Notes under the pieces: model-generated
What the model saw: only the letters and a program-made list of their open reading frames with translations
What the model was told of the DNA's origin: nothing
Databases searched by the model: none
Part shown: in pieces, positions 1 to 7,110 of the stretch
How the letters are laid out: each line of letters starts with the position of its first letter
How positions within the stretch are numbered: the stretch's first letter is position 1
Assembly: GCA_031394045.1 (NCBI GenBank)
Contig: JANMWN010000255.1
Span: 1 to 28,141 of the forward strand
From: JANYIP01 sp031394045
GTDB lineage: Bacteria; Actinomycetota; Actinomycetes; Prado026
Direction: 5' to 3'
DNA length: 28,141 bases
Translations under genes and position numbers: made by a program

Positions 1-577
1 CTGTCGTCAGCTCGGCCAGGTGCGGGAACTCCGTCACCGGGAACTGCTCGAGGAAAGTCACCGCCATCGCGGCGGTCTGTTCCGGGGTGTGGAACGGAAG
101 GTTGAGCTCCTGCATCGCGAACCCGTACAGGTAGCTGTCGATCGCCGAGAAGGCGTGCGCGGTCAACGCGATGGAGAAGCCTGCGGCTCGCAGGCATCCG
201 ATGACAGCGTCGTGATGTCGCAGCGTTGCGGGGCCGGGGTTCGCCCGCGACTCCATGCGGCCGATCGCCCAGGGGTGTTGGCGCAGCGCGTCCCGCGCGG
301 AGCTGGCGCGATCACGCATCGCGGTCTTCCAGCCGGCACTCGCCTGGGGCAGCTCGATCTCGCGGAACACGAGGTCGACCATCCCGTCGAGGATCTCGTC
401 CTTGTTGGCGACGTGGTGGTAGAGCGACATCGGCTCGACCTGCAGGCGGTCCGCGAGCCGGCGCATGGTGAGCGTGCCGATGCCGTTCTCGTCGGCCAGG
501 GCGACGCCCTCGAGAATCACCCGCTCCCGGCTGAGCGGCTGGCGCTGCTGCGCGCTCGACGGCTTTCGCGTTGGCAC
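1..577 (-). CDS. TetR/AcrR family repressor (3' end cut by window edge)
   Basis: The reverse strand reads open from a GTG at 577 to position 1 (192 codons), so the C-terminus lies outside the window. A strong Shine-Dalgarno, GGAGGGAG, sits at 585-592, 7 nt before this GTG, which fixes the start. The N-terminus carries a TetR helix-turn-helix at about residues 18-62, with GIGTLTMRRLADRL followed by MSLYHHVANKDEIL. The rest resembles the all-helical ligand domain of the TetR_C group, which usually binds hydrophobic ligands. It diverges from the oxidoreductase at 725 across three operator-like palindromes, so it probably represses itself and that gene. The ligand is unknown. The DNA-binding assignment is firm; the target is inferred from position. 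Confidence 0.88.
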   Translation of the reverse strand, partial: MPTRKPSSAQQRQPLSRERVILEGVALADENGIGTLTMRRLADRLQVEPMSLYHHVANKDEILDGMVDLVFREIELPQASAGWKTAMRDRASSARDALRQHPWAIGRMESRANPGPATLRHHDAVIGCLRAAGFSIALTAHAFSAIDSYLYGFAMQELNLPFHTPEQTAAMAVTFLEQFPVTEFPHLAELTT

Positions 578-596
578 GGATGTGCTCCCTCCGCAG

Positions 597-625
597 TTGA
601 CAGCCTTACGCTGTATGTCTACCTT
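597..625 (+). promoter_or_regulatory. Sigma70-type promoter for the MDR oxidoreductase
   Basis: A perfect -35 hexamer TTGACA (597-602) is followed after exactly 17 bp by TACCTT (620-625), a good actinobacterial -10. It points right, toward the oxidoreductase at 725. The predicted transcript start, near 632, lies inside the operator array, so a bound repressor would block the promoter. Confidence 0.7.
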
Positions 626-655
626 ACACAGTACGGTCACCTTACGGCATAAGGG
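603..655. promoter_or_regulatory. Three operator palindromes at an 18-bp period
   Basis: Imperfect 7-3-7 palindromes begin at 603, 621 and 639, each containing CCTTAC as the left-arm core (604, 622, 640). The middle one, ACCTTAC-ACA-GTACGGT (621-637), matches at 6 of 7 arm positions. The third contains a perfect CCTTA-N5-TAAGG. They cover the spacer, the -10 and the probable start of the forward promoter. The TetR repressor at 577 is the natural candidate to bind them. Confidence 0.65.
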
Positions 656-724
656 AGACCGAGTGAGCGTGACTCCTGGCCGCCGGGCCAGGGGCCCTCA
701 CATCCCGCCGAGGAGTTCACCACC

Positions 725-1762
725 GTGTCAACCAACCCAAGCGTGCCGGGCGCCGAGCTTGAGAAGCCGGACCCGGAGGGCGCACGCCTGACCATGACCG
801 CAGTTCAGCGCGACACCTACGGATCGGCGGACCTGCTGGAGGTCAGGACGGTCGCACGCCCCAGCGCCGCCGGTGCCGACGTCCTGGTGGCGGTCAGCGC
901 CGCCGGTCTCGACCGTGGGGCCTGGCACGTCATGACCGGACAGCCGTACCTGATGCGCATCGCCGGGTTCGGCCTGCGCCGACCGAAGAATCCGGGCCTC
1001 GGCTCAGAGCTGGCCGGTGTCGTCGAGGCTGTCGGACCTGACGTGACAGGGATGGCGCCGGGGGACGCGGTGTTCGGCATCGGCCGTGCAACGTTCGCCC
1101 AGTACGCGCTGGCCCCCTCGGGCAAGCTGGCCGCGATGCCGGCGAACCTGACGTACGCGCAGGCCGCCGCCGTACCCGTCTCCGGCCTGACCGCGCTGCA
1201 GGCGCTGCGCGACAAGGGGCACATCGAAGCAGGGCAGAAGGTACTGATCATCGGCGCGTCCGGTGGGGTCGGGACGTTCGCCGTGCAGATCGCCAAAGCC
1301 TTGGGCGCTGAGGTCACCGGCGTGTGCAGCACCGCGAAGGTCGACCTCGTGCGCTCCCTAGGCGCAGATGACGTCATCGACTACACCGCCGGCGACATCA
1401 GCAAGAGCAACCTCCGTTACGACCTGGTGCTGGACATCGGCGGCAATCGATCGCTCACCACACTGCGACGGATGCTCGCGCCGAAGGGCACCCTGGTCAT
1501 CGTCGGCGGCGAAGGCGGGGGTCGATGGTTCGGGATCGGTCGCCAGCTTCGGGCGATCGCCCTGTCTCCCTTCGTTCGCCAACGGCTGGGGACGCTCATC
1601 GCCAGCGAGAACAGCAACGACCTCGACACGCTACGGGCGATGATCGAAGACGGTGCGGTCACTCCGGTGCTCGACCGCACCTGCTCACTGGCCGAGATCC
1701 CCGAAGCGATGCGCGACCTGGAAGCGGGCCGCGTACGGGGCAAGGTCGTTGCCGCTATCTGA
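725..1762 (+). CDS. Zinc-independent MDR NAD(P)H oxidoreductase (quinone reductase-like)
   Basis: This 345-aa medium-chain dehydrogenase/reductase has a GroES-like N-terminal half and a Rossmann half with GASGGVG at residues 177-183. The structural-zinc cysteines and catalytic zinc ligands of alcohol dehydrogenases are missing. That places it with the quinone reductase/enoyl reductase-like branch, which uses NAD(P)H to reduce quinones or enones. The GTG at 725 has AGGAG at 711-715. The first ~23 residues are low complexity and not part of the fold, so an ATG at 794 is an alternative start. The promoter and three operators lie just upstream, with a divergent TetR gene beyond, which suggests induction by the substrate. 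The family is clear; the substrate is not. Confidence 0.85.
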   Translation: MSTNPSVPGAELEKPDPEGARLTMTAVQRDTYGSADLLEVRTVARPSAAGADVLVAVSAAGLDRGAWHVMTGQPYLMRIAGFGLRRPKNPGLGSELAGVVEAVGPDVTGMAPGDAVFGIGRATFAQYALAPSGKLAAMPANLTYAQAAAVPVSGLTALQALRDKGHIEAGQKVLIIGASGGVGTFAVQIAKALGAEVTGVCSTAKVDLVRSLGADDVIDYTAGDISKSNLRYDLVLDIGGNRSLTTLRRMLAPKGTLVIVGGEGGGRWFGIGRQLRAIALSPFVRQRLGTLIASENSNDLDTLRAMIEDGAVTPVLDRTCSLAEIPEAMRDLEAGRVRGKVVAAI

Positions 1763-1808
1763 CCCCTGGCCAGAGCTCAGCGGGGCCGTGTCGCGGACCT
1801 GAGCGCCA

Positions 1809-1836
1809 TTGCACTTCGTGGTGCAGTATTGTGCAC
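1809..1836. promoter_or_regulatory. TGCAC/GTGCA half-site cluster and -10 before the XRE regulator
   Basis: Half-sites TGCAC (1810-1814), GTGCA (1821-1825) and the palindrome GTGCAC (1831-1836) are packed in 27 bp, the last two 10 bp apart. They form overlapping inverted repeats. TATTGT (1827-1832) lies 6 nt before the ATG at 1839 and can serve as the -10 of a leaderless transcript. The layout suggests autoregulation by the XRE protein. This is inferred from pattern only. Confidence 0.45.
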
Positions 1837-1838
1837 GA

Positions 1839-2426
1839 ATGGAGTCTGGAGCCCGGGTGGACGCGGGCCTGTCGTCCTTGATCGGGCGCCGCGTCCGTAC
1901 AGCACGAGGTGGGCACGCCTGGACCCTCGACGACCTCGCGACGCGCTCGGGCGTGAGCCGACGCATGGTGGTGAACGTCGAGCAGGGTGTGACCAACGCG
2001 AGCATCGCGACGCTGCTACGGCTGAGCACCGCACTCGGCATCAGCCTCGCGTCCTTGGTGGACCTGCCCGAGTCGTCCGCTCTGTCCGTGCGTCGAAAGG
2101 ACGAGCACCACCTCTTCTGGGAGGGCGAGCACGGAGGGCGGGGGGTGCTCGTGGCGTCTACCGAGGCACCGAACGTGGTCGAGCTGTGGGACTGGACCCT
2201 TGGCGCGGGCGACGACTACGTGTCCGAGGAGCACTCACGAGGAACTCGCGAGCTTGTGCATGTACTCAACGGATCGGTGACCATCTCGGTGGCGGACGAG
2301 AGGGTCGCACTTGGCGCCGGGGATGCCATGTGGTTTGCCGGGGACCAGCCGCATACGTACGCCAACAAGGGGAAGCGGACAGCCAGGTTCGCCTTGTCTG
2401 TCTACCAACCTGGCGTGGGGGACTGA
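1839..2426 (+). CDS. XRE-family regulator with C-terminal cupin sensor
   Basis: The 195-aa protein has an XRE helix-turn-helix at residues 11-73 (core WTLDDLATRSGVS, then NASIATLLRLSTALGIS) and a single cupin barrel at about 115-190 (GTRELVHVLNGSVTISV, then GDAMWFAGDQPHTYAN). Proteins of this type bind a small ligand in the cupin and regulate adjacent catabolic or export genes. The ATG at 1839 has no Shine-Dalgarno but has TATTGT 6 nt upstream, so it may be leaderless. A GTG at 1857 with GGAG at 1848-1851 is a credible alternative; both keep the DNA-binding domain. Its TGA overlaps the ATG of the next gene (TGATG), so the genes are translationally coupled. Confidence 0.88.
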   Translation: MESGARVDAGLSSLIGRRVRTARGGHAWTLDDLATRSGVSRRMVVNVEQGVTNASIATLLRLSTALGISLASLVDLPESSALSVRRKDEHHLFWEGEHGGRGVLVASTEAPNVVELWDWTLGAGDDYVSEEHSRGTRELVHVLNGSVTISVADERVALGAGDAMWFAGDQPHTYANKGKRTARFALSVYQPGVGD

Positions 2427-2892
2427 TGATCGCCGCCAGGGCGCTCGACGACACCTGGATCGACCCTCGGGTATGGCAGTCCCACCCCGACTACGTCGTC
2501 ACGCTCATGGCCGCCCAGGGTCTGGTGGGCAGGCCTGACGACGCCCGAGGTGATGATGCGCTGCTGCGTCGTTGCGCCGACGGACTGCCGCGGATCGATC
2601 CGTTGACCGACCTCTACAACGCGGTCTCGGTGCAGCACCTGGTGCTGATCGGCGGCGAGGACCTCGACGGATACGACGGTCCGACCCGACTCGTCCTGGC
2701 CGAGGGCACGGAGACCACGCGGACCCGACTCAACTCGGAGACGACGCGGGCCCTGTTCATCTTCGACGGGCTGGGCGAGGCGCCTTTGACCGCGTCACGG
2801 CAGCTGCCGACGCACTCGAGTGCCACCTGCACCACGGTTGGCCCTCGGCCGTCCTCGCCCGTCGGCTCATCATCGGTTCCCTCCAGGCCTGA
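2426..2892 (+). pseudogene. B3/4-domain protein, decayed by internal deletions and a frameshift
   Basis: The reading frame from the ATG at 2426 resembles the B3/4 (PheRS beta editing-like) family. It has an N-terminus with WIDPRVWQSHPDYVVTL, then LPRIDPLTDLYNAVS and GGEDLDGYDGP, then TRLNSETTRALFIFDGLGE. Relative to the family pattern, about 40 residues are missing between GRPDD and ALLRRCADG, and about 35-40 between LVLAEGTE and TTRTRLN. Near 2783-2785 one base appears lost: the expected ending (FDRVTAAADALECHLHH, then a TGA at 2890-2892) continues in another frame. Without the shift, the first frame runs in phase into the PaiB-like gene at 2903. Family-typical length is about 220-240 aa; here about 155 codons remain. 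Probably non-functional, although a sequencing or assembly error cannot be excluded. Confidence 0.7.
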
Positions 2893-2902
2893 TCGCAGAC
2901 CC

Positions 2903-3556
2903 ATGCTCATCCACCCCTGGGACGCCCCCCTCGACGCGCAGGAGTGGCGGGACTGGCTCGGCGCGGCCGCGATGTTCGGGCAGCTCGTGGTCAACAACGT
3001 CGACCCGGCCGAGGCGCCGCTCGTCGTCCCGACCCACGCCGTCCTGGACGGCGATGTCCTGCTCATCCACCTCGCGCGGCCCAACCCCGTCTGGCGACAT
3101 GTCGAGACGGCCACCAAGGTTCTCTTCACCGTGGTCGGCGACTACGCCTACATCCCGAGCACGTGGCGCGCGAAGGCTGGCGGAGAGGACGAGGACGGCG
3201 TCCCCACCAGCTACTACGCCACGGTGCAGCTCACCGGCAGGCCGACGATCCTCGACGACCCCGAGGCGAAGGCGGCGCTGCTCCGTACCCAGATGAGTGC
3301 GATCCAGCCCGAAGGTGGCCACGCGGAGATCGCCGTGGGCCTTCAGCCGTACGGGCGCATGCTGCCTGGCATTCGAGGCCTCCGACTCGACATCATCCAT
3401 GTCACGGCCAAGTTCAAGTACGACGACCACAACCCGATCGACCACCGGCGGCGCGTCTCGGCCAACCTGGATCAACGCGGCCGACTGCACGACCCCGGCG
3501 CGGCTGCTCAGCAGCGCCGCCGGCTCGGGCGGCTGACTGGGGGCGGGTCCGCGTGA
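2903..3556 (+). CDS. PaiB-like FMN-binding protein (putative negative regulator)
   Basis: The 217-aa product matches the PaiB/FMN_bind_2 family along its length. It has WLGAAAMFGQLVVNNVDPAEAPLVVPTHAVLDG at 14-46 (shown here in parts: FGQLVVNN, PLVVPTHAVLDG), then LARPNPVWRH and VLFTVVGDYAYIPSTW, then PTSYYATVQLTG. The C-terminus ends in KFKYDDHNPIDHRRRV. The family folds as a split-barrel flavin-binding protein; Bacillus PaiB is described as a negative transcriptional regulator, but biochemical roles vary. The ATG at 2903 has only a weak ribosome site, which fits coupling to the upstream frame. It shares a unit with the XRE-cupin gene and the broken B3/4 gene. Whether it acts as regulator or flavoenzyme cannot be told from sequence. 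Confidence 0.82.
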   Translation: MLIHPWDAPLDAQEWRDWLGAAAMFGQLVVNNVDPAEAPLVVPTHAVLDGDVLLIHLARPNPVWRHVETATKVLFTVVGDYAYIPSTWRAKAGGEDEDGVPTSYYATVQLTGRPTILDDPEAKAALLRTQMSAIQPEGGHAEIAVGLQPYGRMLPGIRGLRLDIIHVTAKFKYDDHNPIDHRRRVSANLDQRGRLHDPGAAAQQRRRLGRLTGGGSA

Positions 3557-3606
3557 CCTGGCAAGGGCTGGGCCGTCCTCGTGCGCTGGCAATTCGTGCC
3601 GGCTCG

Positions 3607-3631
3607 TCGCCTGACCCGACGACTCAGGCGA
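3607..3631. terminator. Hairpin after the PaiB-like gene
   Basis: TCGCCTGA (3607-3614) and TCAGGCGA (3624-3631) form a perfect 8-bp stem with a 9-nt loop, 50 bp after the PaiB stop and between convergent transcription units. No T-tract follows, so this is at best an actinobacterial-style terminator. Confidence 0.45.
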
Positions 3632-3900
3632 TCGCGCCGGTGATCAGCCCGGTGGTCAACTTCGCGAGCCGGTACGGCGAGCTGGGGCTGTCGGCCACTG
3701 CCACCCCGGGATCCGCTTACGCCCACTCCCGCGAAGGGCACCCGACCGGTCACGTTCTCGAGCACATCGGCTGCAACTGATCGCTAGGCCGGCACGCTCG
3801 TGGCCTTCGGCTGACCAGCATCGGACTGTGGACGTCGCCGGGCACTACGGCCGACCCGTCGACTTCACCCTCGCGGTCGACCGCTCACCACGCCCACCGA
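3632..3900. other. Gene-poor stretch with possible dehydrogenase relic
   Basis: No convincing complete gene is seen between the hairpin and the permease stop at 3901. On the reverse strand, near 3700-3765, a short stretch reads NVTGRVPFAGVGVSGS, which recalls the C-terminal VPFGGVG-SG motif of aldehyde dehydrogenases. On the forward strand the same bases read AHSREGHPTGHVLEHI, which recalls an MDR C-terminus. Only one reading can be real, and neither is long enough to call. It may be a remnant of a lost gene. Confidence 0.3.
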
Positions 3901-4692
3901 TCAGCTTCGGGAGCTCGGGGTCCACCGGAAGTACCGGAGCGCGATGATCAGTCCACCCAGTCCCCAGGCGGCGATCACGAGGAGGTCCATCCACTCGACC
4001 CGCAGCCCGGTGGCGTTGGGGTTGAGCGGGGAGAGGAGGGCGTTGTTGAGGTGCTGCACCGGGAAGATCGCACTGATGATGCGCAGTGGCAGCGGGGGGT
4101 GCTCGAGGAGGAAGAAGTTCCCGGACAGGAAGTACAGCGCCAGGGTCACGCCGGTCAGGAGGGGAACGGCGGCGCTAGCCTTGCGTACGACCAGGGTGAA
4201 CGCGAAGGCGAGGCAGCAGAACGCAGCGGACGAGACCAGCAGGGTGAGGACAAGTGCGGGTAGCCCCGCGAGAGGAAGCGGTATGCCGTAGGCGAACCGG
4301 CCCAGGAGGACGAGCGCGGCGGCGACGGCGAGCCCGAGGATGATCGACGTCCCGACATGGCCGGCGATGAACGCCCGTGTCGGGAGCGGTGTGCCACGGA
4401 AGCGTTTGAGGATCCCGTTCTCGCGTTCCTGTACGAGGTCGACGGCGAGGTTGAAGAAGGTGGCTGAGATCACGCCGATAGCGGCGAAACCGGCCAGCAT
4501 GATCGTGTGGGCCTTGAGCGGACCGGGTTGGCCGTTGTACACGAAGTCGATGCTCTGGTTCCCGAAGAGCGAGACGAAGATCAGTACGTACAGCAGTGGC
4601 AGCCCCACGGCGAAGAACATGGCCTGCGGGTCGCGCCGGAAGGACCGGCGCTGGTAGCGGAACTCCGCCCACACGATCCTGGTGTCACTCAT
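3901..4692 (-). CDS. ABC-2 type transporter permease (DrrB-like)
   Basis: The 263-aa integral membrane protein has about six predicted helices: residues 25-44, 63-86, 108-131, 143-168, 174-197 and 235-253. The cytoplasmic loop between helices 2 and 3 contains QERENGILKRFRGTPLPTRAF, the hallmark of ABC-2 exporters of the DrrB/NodJ type (key parts ERENGILKR and TPLP). It pairs with the ATPase encoded just upstream: its ATG (4690-4692) overlaps the ATPase TGA in an ATGA tetramer. Such pairs export drugs, polyketides, lipids or polysaccharides. It is the last gene of a three-gene operon that starts at 6310. The substrate cannot be read from the sequence. Confidence 0.9.
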   Translation of the reverse strand: MSDTRIVWAEFRYQRRSFRRDPQAMFFAVGLPLLYVLIFVSLFGNQSIDFVYNGQPGPLKAHTIMLAGFAAIGVISATFFNLAVDLVQERENGILKRFRGTPLPTRAFIAGHVGTSIILGLAVAAALVLLGRFAYGIPLPLAGLPALVLTLLVSSAAFCCLAFAFTLVVRKASAAVPLLTGVTLALYFLSGNFFLLEHPPLPLRIISAIFPVQHLNNALLSPLNPNATGLRVEWMDLLVIAAWGLGGLIIALRYFRWTPSSRS

Positions 4693-5648
4693 CGCACCCC
4701 TCCGGTGAGCTCAAGATAGACGTCCTCGAGGCTTGGGCGCTCGACGGTCAGCCCCGGGAGCGAGGTAGCGCTGGCCCGAGCCCAGTCGAGGAGGTCACCC
4801 AGGTCTGTCAGGTCCGCCCCGGCCAGCGTGACGTGGTCCCGGTCGGCGGCGAAGTGACGTCCGCGCAGCTCCGGTAGCTGCTCGATCCTGACGTCGGTGG
4901 GCAGACGGAAGCGGATGGTCGAGGGCGCCTGGTCGCGTCCGCCGAGAGTGTCTGGGGTGCCCTCGGCGACGATGCGGCCAGCGACGATGACGATGACGCG
5001 GTCGGCGAGTGCTTCGGCCTCTTCCATTGAATGGGTCGTGAGCAGGATGGTCTTGCCGAGCTCGCGCAGCCGGCTGATGACTGCCCAGGCCTGGTGCCGG
5101 GCGGAGGGGTCGAACCCGGTGGTCGGTTCGTCGAGGAAGAGCAGGTCGGGGTCGCCCACCAAGGCCATGGCCACGTCCAGCCGGCGCTGCTGGCCGCCGG
5201 ACAAGGTCCCGGCGCGCGAGTGATGCTCCTCCTCGAGGCCGACGAGCTTCAGCGTCTCGTCCACGGGCCGGGGGTTCGGGTAGAAGCCGGCGAACCGCTC
5301 GACCAGCTCCCAGACGGTCAGCTCGGCGGGCAGCTGGCAGGTCTGCAGGACGATCCCGATCTGCGCGCGCCACGCGCGGGTCGGCACCCCGGGGTCGACG
5401 TCCAGTACCTGCGCCGTCCCCCCGCTACGGGTGCGGTAGCCCTCCAAGATCTCGACCGTGGTGGTCTTCCCGGCTCCGTTCGGTCCGACGATCGCGCACA
5501 CCTCACCTCGTCGGATGTCCAGGTCGATCCCTTGCAGCACCTGGACATCGCCGTAGGCCTTGGTCAGTCCGCGAACCGAGATGACGGCGAGCGGTGGCGT
5601 ACCACGCTGGCCAGTCGTCGACGCGACAGCCGTTCCTGACGTCGTCAT
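4689..5648 (-). CDS. ABC transporter ATP-binding protein (DrrA/CcmA-like)
   Basis: The 319-aa nucleotide-binding subunit has every ABC motif: Walker A GPNGAGKT (55-62), Q-loop near VLQTCQLP (100-107), signature LSGGQ (149-153), Walker B LLFLDE (169-174) and H-loop His206 in LLTTHS. After residue 220 a C-terminal extension ends in LEDVYLELTGG, typical of DrrA-type exporter ATPases. It powers the DrrB-like permease made from the next gene. The start ATG (5646-5648) overlaps the TGA of the SRPBCC gene, so all three proteins should be made together. The system is an exporter, since no binding protein or importer loop is present. Confidence 0.93.
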   Translation of the reverse strand: MTTSGTAVASTTGQRGTPPLAVISVRGLTKAYGDVQVLQGIDLDIRRGEVCAIVGPNGAGKTTTVEILEGYRTRSGGTAQVLDVDPGVPTRAWRAQIGIVLQTCQLPAELTVWELVERFAGFYPNPRPVDETLKLVGLEEEHHSRAGTLSGGQQRRLDVAMALVGDPDLLFLDEPTTGFDPSARHQAWAVISRLRELGKTILLTTHSMEEAEALADRVIVIVAGRIVAEGTPDTLGGRDQAPSTIRFRLPTDVRIEQLPELRGRHFAADRDHVTLAGADLTDLGDLLDWARASATSLPGLTVERPSLEDVYLELTGGVR

Positions 5649-6310
5649 GCGCTGCGCCGAGTCCGGGTCGTGACGACGTCAGCGAGCTCAGCCCGCTGCT
5701 TGATGCCGCGCAGCATGCGCTTGCTCATCATGAAGCTGACGAGCTCGACCGGCTCGACGATCAGGGCGGCCCACCGTGTCGCGTAGCGGTAGCGCTCGCG
5801 TACCAGCAGGCGGGTGGTGCCTCCGGGTTCGCCTCGGAGTACGAAGGCCCAGGTCATGTCGTACGGCCCGGCAGTCGCACCCACGGGGACCGCGCCACGC
5901 AGGACCAGGGCCCGTCCCGGTTCGACGACGGTGACGGCCAGCGCGACCTCGGGATGAAGCCTGACCTCATCTCCGACGGCGATGGCCTGCCACTCGCCGA
6001 CTACGGTTTCCGCGCTACGGATGTTGCAGCCGATCAGGTTCTCCGCGAAGTCGTAGCTGTAGAAGCCGCCCCGGCCTTGCCCGAGCTGGGCGATCCACGG
6101 CCACACCTCGTCCGGGCTGGACTGGATCGTGATCGCGCGCGTTGACACGAGGTCGGCTCGGTCCAAGGCCTCGTCACCGGGCAAGGTCTCGGCGATCTCG
6201 GCGTCAGTCGCGCCCCACCGCAGCGACCGGCTCCGAACAGCTGCCACTGCCACCGCTCCTGCCGCCAGCACGACGGGGTAGCCGACGGTTTGACGGATGG
6301 GACCGGTCAT
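5645..6310 (-). CDS. Membrane-anchored SRPBCC (START-like) protein
   Basis: The start is the ATG at 6310, preceded by GGAGG with 6-nt spacing; the frame stays open further upstream but lacks a comparable site. The 221-aa protein begins with one hydrophobic segment (about residues 9-27, GYPVVLAAGAVAVAAV). It then has an SRPBCC fold, from STRAITIQSSPDEVWPWIAQLGQG to WAFVLRGEPGGTTRLLVRERY (cited in parts). The C-terminus has FMMSKRMLRGIKQRAE, common in membrane-linked SRPBCC proteins. SRPBCC domains bind hydrophobic ligands in a deep pocket. As first gene of an operon with an ABC exporter, it may deliver or sense a lipophilic substrate at the membrane. That role is inference. Confidence 0.85.
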   Translation of the reverse strand: MTGPIRQTVGYPVVLAAGAVAVAAVRSRSLRWGATDAEIAETLPGDEALDRADLVSTRAITIQSSPDEVWPWIAQLGQGRGGFYSYDFAENLIGCNIRSAETVVGEWQAIAVGDEVRLHPEVALAVTVVEPGRALVLRGAVPVGATAGPYDMTWAFVLRGEPGGTTRLLVRERYRYATRWAALIVEPVELVSFMMSKRMLRGIKQRAELADVVTTRTRRSA

Positions 6311-6414
6311 CAGAAACCTCCGGAGTGGCGGCGCAGGTGAGTGCGTCCACGGTTCATCGATCGCGTGGGTACCGCTAGGGCCAGAGGTCCCACCTGCGGC
6401 AACGCTGCCGATTC

Positions 6415-6436
6415 GGTCCCGGGTGCCCTCGGGACC
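6415..6436. promoter_or_regulatory. Inverted repeat in a divergent promoter region
   Basis: GGTCCC (6415-6420) and GGGACC (6431-6436) are perfect 6-bp arms around a 10-bp spacer, between the leftward exporter operon (start 6310) and the rightward gene at 6493. This is suitable for a dimeric regulator serving one or both directions. No regulator gene lies next to it. Confidence 0.35.
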
Positions 6437-6492
6437 TTCGCACCTACCGCCGATCCGTCTCCTCCTGTTGAGTCGAGCGGAGGAGGCTGACG

Positions 6493-7110
6493 ATGCCGAT
6501 GAGCCCGCACTTGCCGGATAGCGATGGCGTCGACCTGTACTGGCTCCCGCTCGGCGCCGGGGACGCACATCCGAGTGTCCGACAAAGTGGCCGGCTGTTC
6601 GAGGCTTTGGTGGCGCGCCACGAGCATCGCGACCGCCGTGACCTATACCACTCCGCCCTGGAGGTTCGGCTCGACGGGGAGCGATTCGTTGTCGAGATGG
6701 CGCCGGTCTGGAGCAACGAGACACCCGATCCAGCCGTCGTCTGCGAGGGCGCGGTTGGCCTGTCCTGCCTTCGTGTCTCGCGGTTCTTCCGGTACGAGAT
6801 CCATCGCTGGCGCGACGGCGTCATCCCGGACCGTGCGGAGGCCGTGGCGAGCCCACAGCAACTCAGCGCTGACAGAGGTCGTGCTCAGCGGGTGCTGGAG
6901 CTGGTGCCCATGTTCCCCAACGCCACCTGGGGGCGCGACGAGCTGCGTACGGGCGAGATGTGGAACTCCAACTCCTTGACCGCGTGGCTCCTGGCGAGAA
7001 GTGGCCACGACGTCGAGGCGTTGGTGCCCCCTCCTGGTGGTCGCGCACCCGGATGGTCGGCAGGACTGTCGGTCGCCATCCGCCAGATGAGCAAGGCAGC
7101 CGTCGCATGA
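6493..7110 (+). CDS. Conserved-looking hypothetical protein
   Basis: A strong Shine-Dalgarno (GGAGGAGG, 6479-6486) sits 6 nt before the ATG. The 205-aa product has no signal peptide or membrane segment. Striking motifs are DLYHSALEV (50-58), RFVVEMAPVW (64-73) and GEMWNSNSLTAWLLARSG (154-171). The order of a histidine in a beta-strand context followed by an N-S-N-S helix recalls the permuted papain-like folds (LRAT/PPPDE types), in which the helix would begin with the catalytic Cys. Here that position would be Ser159 or Ser161. This fold idea is weak. Its TGA overlaps the ATG of the following small gene, implying coupling. I do not recognise the family with confidence. Confidence 0.75.
   Translation: MPMSPHLPDSDGVDLYWLPLGAGDAHPSVRQSGRLFEALVARHEHRDRRDLYHSALEVRLDGERFVVEMAPVWSNETPDPAVVCEGAVGLSCLRVSRFFRYEIHRWRDGVIPDRAEAVASPQQLSADRGRAQRVLELVPMFPNATWGRDELRTGEMWNSNSLTAWLLARSGHDVEALVPPPGGRAPGWSAGLSVAIRQMSKAAVA

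Noticed and set aside
2426..3556. A single fused B3/4-PaiB protein
   Set aside because: The joining stretch (about 2785-2902) encodes Ser/Pro-rich sequence unlike either family, while the natural B3/4 ending lies in the neighbouring frame. The fusion frame is most likely an accident of the frameshift.
2944..3780. A long forward open frame overlapping the PaiB-like gene and the gap after it
   Set aside because: Over PaiB it encodes an Arg/Pro/Gly-rich product; only its last ~60 residues are of interest, and these are noted as a possible relic.
5645..6724. A 359-aa version of the SRPBCC protein starting at 6724
   Set aside because: The extra N-terminus is Arg/Pro-rich, overlaps the gene at 6493 on the other strand, and lacks a ribosome site; the ATG at 6310 has GGAGG at ideal spacing.
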